Source of the DNA: JBOFFI01 sp051657245
Lineage (GTDB): Bacteria > Pseudomonadota > Alphaproteobacteria > Holosporales > JBOFFI01
Length of the DNA: 47,467 bases
Assembly (NCBI GenBank): GCA_051657245.1
Contig: JBOFKI010000005.1
Location: 1 to 47,467, forward strand
Direction of reading: 5' to 3'
In this document: positions 41,819-47,467 of the stretch, piece after piece
How positions within the stretch are numbered: the first letter of the stretch is position 1
How the letters are laid out: each line of letters starts with the position of its first letter
Made by a program: the position numbers and the translations under genes
The notes under the pieces: model-generated
What the model was told of the DNA's origin: nothing
What the model saw: the letters and a program-made list of their open reading frames with translations, nothing else
The model's database searches: none

Positions 41819-43537
41819 ATGGAAACGAAGATTCGACGTCACCTCATCACCGCCGCCCTTCCTTACATCAACGGAGTTAAGCATCTCGGCAATTTGATTG
41901 GCTCGATGCTGCCTGCGGATGTCTATGCAAGATTTCTTCGGCAACAGGGCGCAGACGTGCTGTTCATCTGCGGAACGGATGAGCACGGGACCCCTGCAGA
42001 AATTGCAGCCCAAGAGGCAGGCCAACCCATTGAGGGCTATTGTGAAACGCTTTATAAAACGCAAAAAGAGAATTATGAGGCCTTTGGTATTAACTTTGAC
42101 TTTTTTGGGCGCAGCTCTTCTCCCAGCAATCACCAGTTAACACGCCAGCTCTTTCTTGCCCTCAAAGAAAATGGCTTTATCCAAGAACGCACGGTTCGCC
42201 AGTATTATTCCCTGGCGGATCAGCGGTTTCTGCCAGACCGTTATGTGGAAGGCACCTGCCCTAAGTGTGGTTATGCTAAAGCCCGTGGGGATCAATGTGA
42301 TGGGTGTGGTGTTTTGCTGGATCCGGTAGAATTGCTCAATCCATATTCGGCCATCAGCCACAGTTATGACCTTGAGCTTCGCCAAAGTAGCCATTTTTTC
42401 TTAGACCTTCACTTGCTTGAAGAACGCCTGGAAACCTGGATTCAGCAACAGCACCATTGGTCTGACACGGTGAAGGGGATTTCTAAAAAATGGTTGAACG
42501 AGGGGTTGCAAGCCAGGTGCATTACAAGGGACCTCAAATGGGGCATTCCAGTTCCTGTGGAAGGCTATGAGGACAAAGTGTTTTACGTTTGGTTTGATGC
42601 ACCCAACGCTTATATCAGCATAACCCAAGATTGGGCCGCTGAAATAGGTCAGCCAGAGGCGTGGAAAGCTTGGTGGCTTTTGGAAGAGGGAGGAGATGCG
42701 GTTCACTACACCCAATTTATGGCGAAAGATAATGTTCCTTTTCATGCCATTTTTTGGCCCGCAGTCCTCTTCGCGTCAAATCAGGGATTCAAGCAAGTTG
42801 ATACGTTGAAAGGATTTCATTGGCTGACCTATGAAAAAGGGAAATTTTCAACCAGCCAAAAGCGGGGGGTTTTTGCAGACAAGGCTTTGGGACTTTTTCC
42901 TCCAGACTATTGGCGTTATTACCTTCTCTCCCATGCGCCTGAAACGTCAGACGCTGACTTCACGTTTGCCCACTTTGCTTCGGTGGTGAATAAAGATTTA
43001 GCTGATGTGTTGGGTAATTTTGTGAACCGGACCTTTGCCTTGGTGCATAAATACCAAGGGGGGGCCGTTCCTTCTCTCTTGGATAAAGCAACCTTAGACA
43101 CTGAGTTGTTGGCCCAAAGCACGGCTCTCGTCGAAACCCTCTCCGAACATTTAGCGCAGCTGAGATTTAGGCAGGCAAGCCAGACTTTGAGGGCGCTGTG
43201 GGTTTTGGGAAATGAATATATCGCTGCCCAAAAACCCTGGGAGCTTATCAAACAAAACCCTGATCAGGCCGCAATTGTCCTCACCCACTGCCTCCACCTG
43301 ATACGTTTGTTTGCGATCGTAAGCCACCCTTTTGTTCCCTTTGCTTCTCGCACCTTGTTGACATGCTTGCAAGATGAAGTGTTGCTCAAACAGCTTGAAA
43401 AAACGCCTTTTAAGGAAGCTCTGAATTTTCATGCCCTTGGGGTTGGTCATGCGCTGGCCGCCCCGCAAGTGCTTTTCCAAAAAATTGATCCGGAAACGGT
43501 TGAAGCTTTGACAAAGGCTTTTTCAGGCCAAGAATAG
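41819..43537 (+). CDS. metG: Methionyl-tRNA synthetase
   Basis: The 572-residue protein is a class I MetRS. HIGH-like HLGN occurs in LPYINGVKHLGNLIGSMLPAD and the KMSKS-like loop is KFSTS in YEKGKFSTSQKRGV. The zinc-knuckle region has GTCPKCGYAKARGDQCDGCG. The anticodon-binding helices follow in FVNRTFALVHKYQGG and LWVLGNEYIAAQKPWELIK. The dimerisation domain found in longer forms is absent. The ATG at 41819 lacks a strong ribosome binding site. Confidence 0.95.
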   Translation: METKIRRHLITAALPYINGVKHLGNLIGSMLPADVYARFLRQQGADVLFICGTDEHGTPAEIAAQEAGQPIEGYCETLYKTQKENYEAFGINFDFFGRSSSPSNHQLTRQLFLALKENGFIQERTVRQYYSLADQRFLPDRYVEGTCPKCGYAKARGDQCDGCGVLLDPVELLNPYSAISHSYDLELRQSSHFFLDLHLLEERLETWIQQQHHWSDTVKGISKKWLNEGLQARCITRDLKWGIPVPVEGYEDKVFYVWFDAPNAYISITQDWAAEIGQPEAWKAWWLLEEGGDAVHYTQFMAKDNVPFHAIFWPAVLFASNQGFKQVDTLKGFHWLTYEKGKFSTSQKRGVFADKALGLFPPDYWRYYLLSHAPETSDADFTFAHFASVVNKDLADVLGNFVNRTFALVHKYQGGAVPSLLDKATLDTELLAQSTALVETLSEHLAQLRFRQASQTLRALWVLGNEYIAAQKPWELIKQNPDQAAIVLTHCLHLIRLFAIVSHPFVPFASRTLLTCLQDEVLLKQLEKTPFKEALNFHALGVGHALAAPQVLFQKIDPETVEALTKAFSGQE

Positions 43538-43564
43538 AATTTTTGCCAAAAAAGACTTATTTCC

Positions 43565-43654
43565 TGCGCCATTGTCCTCGACAATGCCTCGTTTCACAAG
43601 GGCATCGCCATGCAAAAGGCCGATCCAAAATTGCTTTATGCTAAACGTTTCAGG
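43565..43654 (+). pseudogene. IS630-family transposase scrap
   Basis: A frame from 43565 reads CAIVLDNASFHKGIAMQKAD. This matches the second catalytic-Asp region of IS630 transposases (compare VVMDNAAFHKGQKIQQ in the remnant at 608-1165). Nothing before or after it continues the domain. It is the only recognisable content in the 331-nt gap between metG and the next gene; the rest is A/T-rich and probably holds the promoter of the following secreted protein. Confidence 0.55.
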
Positions 43655-43868
43655 ATTAGCGTAGCCTGTATTGCGTTGGTCAAAAAATATTGAAACAAAA
43701 ACTTGAGCGAAAAGGACAATTTTTTGGCATTAGCTGCGTATGTTTCAGAAGAATAAATATTTATGAAAAAAATAATTATTATCAATTTGTTCATATAAAA
43801 ATATTTTTTTTTTATCTTATTAAGGTATTTTTACTTTCCTTCATTTTTTTATAGGAGTAAATTTTTTA

Positions 43869-44330
43869 ATGAAATTAAGTTTGAAATGCATGGTTTTATT
43901 TGTTGCTTTTTTCACTGCCTTTGAGGCGTTTTCACATCCAGGACGGTTTGCACCTGATGCAGAAAGTAGCTCCGTTATTAAACGGGCGCCTCCTCAAACC
44001 AGCCATCCAGATATTGATGAATTGCCTCTAGATTTGAGTATGAAATCTCAGAGCCGCCATGCATCAACCGACACACCCATTACACATAAGCAAATTTTTC
44101 AGCGTTTGCAAAAGTTCCTAGTTCAAAAGCAGAGCACCAAAAGGCCTATCAATGGTTCGCGCAAATCATCTCCCAAGACTAGAAAGCCCTATTTCAAACA
44201 AGCAATTAACCTATACGATTTAGGCCGCTCTCACGCAACGCTTCTCGTGGCATCACAAAAGCAGGGAATCCCTGTGGCTCCCCTTCAAGAAAAAATAAAG
44301 CAATTTTATCAGGTTACCCTTGCTCGTTAA
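43869..44330 (+). CDS. Small secreted protein with a PLDLSMK motif
   Basis: I do not recognise the family. The 153-residue protein starts at an ATG (43869) with AGGAG upstream and has a signal peptide (KCMVLFVAFFTAFEAFS, cleavage before HPGRF). The mature chain is basic and poorly structured at first. Residues around 54-60 read PLDLSMK, which fits the P-x-D-L-S-x-K motif that binds the eukaryotic co-repressor CtBP. A basic patch (KRPINGSRKSSPKTRKP) follows and could serve as a nuclear localisation signal. The C-terminal 45 residues look helical. Export and host-cell action are inferred; a chance motif match remains possible. Confidence 0.65.
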   Translation: MKLSLKCMVLFVAFFTAFEAFSHPGRFAPDAESSSVIKRAPPQTSHPDIDELPLDLSMKSQSRHASTDTPITHKQIFQRLQKFLVQKQSTKRPINGSRKSSPKTRKPYFKQAINLYDLGRSHATLLVASQKQGIPVAPLQEKIKQFYQVTLAR

Positions 44331-44334
44331 CCCT

Positions 44335-45246
44335 TCAAACTGAAGGTGGACGCTGCCCTTGCACCTGGTTGGAAGCGATAATGGTTGTACGGATTTGGTT
44401 ATAAATTTCTTGTAAGCTGGAAGGAGAATGGGGGATTAAGATAGTGTTCATGGTGCCGCTTGCCCCCATCTCTTTAAGGGTATCAAAATACTGAGCCATA
44501 AGAATCAGGCTCATCACATCTTGGGCATTGACATCGGGAACTCTGTCTTGGAATTCCACAAGGGAATTTTTTAGCCCATCCACGATTTCCTTGCGCTGGC
44601 CAGCCATCCCACGCCCTTGGAGGATTTTGCTTTCAGCTTCTCCTTCGGCTTGCTTGACTTTCAAAATCTTTTCAGCTTCCCCCCGCTCCATGGCTGCAAT
44701 CCGCAACCGTTGGGATTCATTGATTTCATTCATAGCTGCTTTAACTTTTGGGTCTGGTTCAATGTCTGTGACCAAAGCTTTGAGAATGTCATAACCAAAC
44801 TCATTCATCACTTCCTTCAGCTCTTCTTTCACAGAGTCTGCAATGTCATCTTTTTTGGCGAACACGTCGTCCAGCTTGATCTTTGGAACACAAGCCCGCA
44901 CCACATCGAAAACAAACGCTTCAATTTGTCCTTCGACATTTTCAAGGGTATAGAAAGCTTCATAAACTTTGCTGGGCAAAATCCGATATTGCACTGAGGT
45001 GGTGATGCGCACAAAAACATCATCTCGGGTTTTGGTTTCCACATCTACGTCCAGCTGATTGAGGCGCAGGTTCACTTTGCCGCGTTTGCTTTCCACAAAG
45101 GGGATCATAAAATTGAGCCCTGGTTTTGCGATTCTGGAAAATTTTCCGAAACGCTCAACCAAAACGCTAGTTTGCTGTTGCACCGTGAACGCAGAAAGCC
45201 CAAAGATGAATGCCAACACAATCAGGCAAAACAAAAGCATTTCCAT
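44335..45246 (-). CDS. SPFH/band 7 (stomatin-like, QmcA-type) membrane protein
   Basis: The 303-residue protein has an N-terminal membrane anchor (LLFCLIVLAFIFGLSAF) followed by the band 7 domain: VQQQTSVLVERFGKFSRIAKPG, DVETKTRDDVFVRITTSVQY and YDILKALVTDIEPDPKVKAAM. A coiled region rich in Glu/Lys/Ala (MERGEAEKILKVKQAEGEAES) ends in the oligomerisation part. Such proteins form large rings in the inner membrane and often associate with FtsH or membrane microdomains. The ATG at 45246 has AAGGAG ten bases upstream. It is a single gene, convergent with the PLDLSMK gene. Confidence 0.92.
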   Translation of the reverse strand: MEMLLFCLIVLAFIFGLSAFTVQQQTSVLVERFGKFSRIAKPGLNFMIPFVESKRGKVNLRLNQLDVDVETKTRDDVFVRITTSVQYRILPSKVYEAFYTLENVEGQIEAFVFDVVRACVPKIKLDDVFAKKDDIADSVKEELKEVMNEFGYDILKALVTDIEPDPKVKAAMNEINESQRLRIAAMERGEAEKILKVKQAEGEAESKILQGRGMAGQRKEIVDGLKNSLVEFQDRVPDVNAQDVMSLILMAQYFDTLKEMGASGTMNTILIPHSPSSLQEIYNQIRTTIIASNQVQGQRPPSV

Positions 45247-45295
45247 CAAATCAATCTCCTTCTAAAAGCAATGCAATGCAATGCATTACATAACA

Positions 45296-46312
45296 TTATA
45301 TAAAGATGTTATCATCGCCGTGAGAAAAAAATCTTAATTTTGAAAAGATCCCTTCTAAACACCCCAGCGCATGGTCTGAAAGGTGGCGTGCTCCCCGTAA
45401 GGCTTCTTCCCAAACAGCAACACCTCCCCTTGCGTACAGAGCAATGTCACATCCAGCATCGAGGGTTTGGCGCACTTTAACTTCTGGGCTTCCCGCCATG
45501 GCTTTCATCTCCAGGTCGTCGCTCATAAGCAAACCAGAAAAGCCTATGCGTTCCCGAATGAGGGTTTGGATGACTTTGGCTGAGGTTGTAGCGGGGGAAG
45601 ACGCATCAACCGCGCTATAAATGATGTGGGCCGTCATCGCCATGAAAGGATGGGTGTCAAAAAGCCCCACAGCTTGCTGAAATGGGGCAAGGTGCTTTTC
45701 CAACGCTTCCAGAGAAAGGTCTATAACCGGAAGCTCGTCGTGGCTGTCTACCAAAGCTGCCCCATGGCCAGGAATGTGTTTTACCACCGGACAAACCCCT
45801 CCAGCCCAGAGGCCTTGGATAGCCGCTTGCCCAAGGCTCCCAACCCTGTCAGGTGATTTACTAAAGGACCTAGAGCCAATGATCTCATGGGCTCCTGGAA
45901 CCCGCACGTCTAACACGGGGGAGCAATCCACGGAAATGGATAGGGCTTTTAAGGCCTCTGCGATGTTTTGATGGACATCAAAACAAGCTTTTTTCTGGGC
46001 AGCTACGGCATCTGATAAGGCTTCAAAAGAAGCCGCTTCTGGCCAGGTATAGCCAAGCTTTTCTAGGCGGTTTACACGCCCTCCCTCCACATCGATTAAA
46101 ATAGGGACGACTTCCCGCTGAACTACTTCTTTAAGGGATTGAACCAAGGCTTTCACCTGGATAGCACTTTCGATGTTCCACGCAAAAAGGATAAACCCCA
46201 GAGGATTTGCCTTTTCAAAAAAGGCTTTTTCTTCATCGGTGAGAACCGTTCCACGACATCCCAAAATGATCGCGAGGGGAGGCGTATGATCGCCCTTAGG
46301 GTTTGAGAACAA
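45296..46312 (-). CDS. nagZ: Beta-N-acetylhexosaminidase NagZ
   Basis: NagZ removes GlcNAc from muropeptides during peptidoglycan recycling. The domain starts at PPLAIILGCRGTVLTDEEKAFF and contains ILIDVEGGRVNRLEKLG, IIGSRSFSKSPDRV, the glycosyl hydrolase 3 loop VVKHIPGHGAALVDSHDELP with the catalytic His, and the nucleophile region LLMSDDLEMKAM. An ATG at 46420 would put 125 nt inside the SPOR gene and add unrelated residues. A TTG at 46312 gives 338 residues, the usual length, and a 17-nt overlap, so I prefer it with some doubt. The gene follows the SPOR protein as in many alphaproteobacteria. Confidence 0.93.
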   Translation of the reverse strand: MFSNPKGDHTPPLAIILGCRGTVLTDEEKAFFEKANPLGFILFAWNIESAIQVKALVQSLKEVVQREVVPILIDVEGGRVNRLEKLGYTWPEAASFEALSDAVAAQKKACFDVHQNIAEALKALSISVDCSPVLDVRVPGAHEIIGSRSFSKSPDRVGSLGQAAIQGLWAGGVCPVVKHIPGHGAALVDSHDELPVIDLSLEALEKHLAPFQQAVGLFDTHPFMAMTAHIIYSAVDASSPATTSAKVIQTLIRERIGFSGLLMSDDLEMKAMAGSPEVKVRQTLDAGCDIALYARGGVAVWEEALRGARHLSDHALGCLEGIFSKLRFFSHGDDNIFI

Positions 46313-47111
46313 TGGCAGAAACCTTTTTTTGGTGGAGTTGGGCAACGAGACGTTGCGCGTCTTGAAGGGAGGAGATTCCTCGGATAAAAATGACATATTT
46401 ACTTGGGCGGGGAGACCCAAGGGGAAGGGAGCTTATCACCCCAGCTTCTTTAGAAGCGCCTGAAAGCTTAAAGCTCTGGATGCGCTGCCACGTCTTTAAA
46501 GCCTGTGCCTTGTTTGAAAAAGGGCCTACCTGTAAAGAAATTTTTCTCCCAGAAGCCTTCTCACCCCGTGAAAGGAGGTTATCAATGGAAACAGTTTGGG
46601 ACGCTTGGGGTTTATCCGCCGGTTCAGCGGAGCTTTCTGGGATAAAGGGGAGCGAAGGCTGAACCGTTGCAGGCGCAGGCATAGAAGACGCTTCCACTTG
46701 AGGGGCGCCAGCTTGAGCAGCTTCTTGTGGAAGATCCAAAGAAGGGGCAGGTGCAAGCGGCTCCCCAGGAGCTTCAGCTGTTAATAGAGGAGATTCAACA
46801 GGGGGCAATAAACGCTCCACAACCTGTGTGTCCTCCCCAAGCTTTCCCTTCTCAATATGCTTATACACTTGGTGGTGCGACGCATCGGATGGATTTTGAT
46901 CAGGGGGGGGAGCAATCCGTATAGGCCCCTGGGCAGCCTTGATCAGGGGTAGGGTATGTTGGGACGATGTTGGCTTTTTTAGTAAAAAATAGAAGGCTCC
47001 AGCAAGCCCTGAAAGAAGGATTGCAACCAAAAAAGCAAAGCGCCAAGGACGCAAGATCTCGTATTTGGCAGAAGAGGACTCCCCGCCATAAGAGTGGGCT
47101 AACCGGGTCAT
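46296..47111 (-). CDS. SPOR-domain protein (septal ring/peptidoglycan-binding)
   Basis: The 271-residue protein is a bitopic membrane protein: a short cytosolic N-terminus, one membrane helix (FAFLVAILLSGLAGAFYFLL, residues 25-44), a long Pro/Ala-rich periplasmic linker (about 50-180), and a C-terminal SPOR domain from SLQVGPFSNKAQALKTWQRI to QLHQKKVSAIVLKP. SPOR domains bind denuded glycan strands at the division site. Its ATG overlaps the argS stop (ATGA), indicating coupling, and it overlaps the probable start of nagZ. Confidence 0.93.
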   Translation of the reverse strand: MTRLAHSYGGESSSAKYEILRPWRFAFLVAILLSGLAGAFYFLLKKPTSSQHTLPLIKAAQGPIRIAPPPDQNPSDASHHQVYKHIEKGKLGEDTQVVERLLPPVESPLLTAEAPGEPLAPAPSLDLPQEAAQAGAPQVEASSMPAPATVQPSLPFIPESSAEPADKPQASQTVSIDNLLSRGEKASGRKISLQVGPFSNKAQALKTWQRIQSFKLSGASKEAGVISSLPLGSPRPSKYVIFIRGISSLQDAQRLVAQLHQKKVSAIVLKP

Positions 47112-47467
47112 GCACGCATCTCTTCAACTGGTTTCACACCAAACAACCGCAACCCAGACCGTATCACCAAAAGAACCCCTGAAACAAGGGCCATACGAGC
47201 TTCAGAAAGCGCCCTATCTTCCGGAATCAAAAACCGAAGAATTGTTTCTTGCTTGCCTTTGCTCCATAGGGTGTGAAAGCCTTGGGCTAATTCGTAGAGG
47301 TAAGCGGCTAAACGATGGGGCTCCTGGGCCAGAGCCGCTGCTTCCAGCTGTCTAGGCCAATCTGCCAAACGCTTGATCAGATTAAGCTCGCCCTCATCTT
47401 CCAAGCCTGCGAAAGAAGCTTCGGCCAGGATAGAAGCATCCAAAACCATCTGGGGGAAAAGCTCTTG
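47108..47467 (-). CDS. argS: Arginyl-tRNA synthetase, C-terminal part (gene continues past window)
   Basis: The frame is open to the window edge, so the ATG at 47449 is internal. The 119 visible residues match the C-terminal anticodon-binding domain of ArgRS: LNLIKRLADWPRQLEAAALA, EPHRLAAYLYELAQGFHTLW, and the terminal ARMALVSGVLLVIRSGLRLFGV ending PVEEMRA. The stop overlaps the SPOR gene start. The argS - SPOR - nagZ order is typical of alphaproteobacteria and supports the assignment. Confidence 0.93.
   Translation of the reverse strand, partial: QELFPQMVLDASILAEASFAGLEDEGELNLIKRLADWPRQLEAAALAQEPHRLAAYLYELAQGFHTLWSKGKQETILRFLIPEDRALSEARMALVSGVLLVIRSGLRLFGVKPVEEMRA

Overview
The window looks like chromosomal DNA of a host-associated alphaproteobacterium, plausibly an intracellular symbiont of the Holosporales/Paracaedibacter kind. 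The reasons are: an alphaproteobacterial gene order (argS - SPOR protein - nagZ; psd - pssA), an HslV with the alphaproteobacterial pre-sequence ending before TTI, moderate G+C with many long homopolymers, several decayed insertion sequences, and secreted proteins with eukaryote-like modules. The genus is an inference; no rRNA is present.

Layout. 1-1200: scrambled IS630-family remnants. 1279-6662 (minus): an unknown exported protein, a BamE-like lipoprotein, tilS, ftsH and smpB. 6750-9097: HIT hydrolase (minus), divergent from the hslV-hslU protease operon (plus). 9117-12910 (minus): CNT nucleoside transporter, YejA-like peptide-binding protein and an overlapping CcmA-like ATPase. 13073-15828 (plus): rmuC and a secreted DUF4139 protein. 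15904-16407: IS5 fragment and tRNA-Leu(GAG). 16510-20243: maeB and mgtE. 20444-21523: an exported protein with an F-box-like segment and GALA-like leucine-rich repeats, followed by a repeat-rich gap. 22065-24706: TPR-secretin lipoprotein, tRNA-Cys(GCA), small lipoprotein. 24753-28217: phospholipid synthesis genes psd, pssA and cdsA, interrupted by a PfkB-family kinase with a signal peptide. 28322-31075: a metal ABC transporter cluster with an operator-like palindrome, a possible 34-residue membrane protein, an ATPase, and a permease fused to its binding protein. 31056-33398: a small secreted protein, REP-like palindromes and murJ. 33557-34642: exported choloylglycine-hydrolase-family enzyme. 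34867-41480: alaS, convergent with a 1312-residue cadherin-like/RTX protein. 41819-43537: metG. 43869-44330: small secreted protein carrying PLDLSMK. 44335-47467 (minus): SPFH protein, nagZ, SPOR protein and the end of argS.

Housekeeping functions (translation, proteolysis, phospholipids, murein) alternate with an accessory layer that would fit life inside a eukaryotic cell: nucleoside, peptide and metal uptake, an adhesin-like protein and candidate effectors. The best leads are the F-box/LRR protein, the PLDLSMK protein, the permease-binding protein fusion, the exported PfkB kinase and the TPR-secretin lipoprotein. All function calls come from reading motifs by eye; no database search was run.
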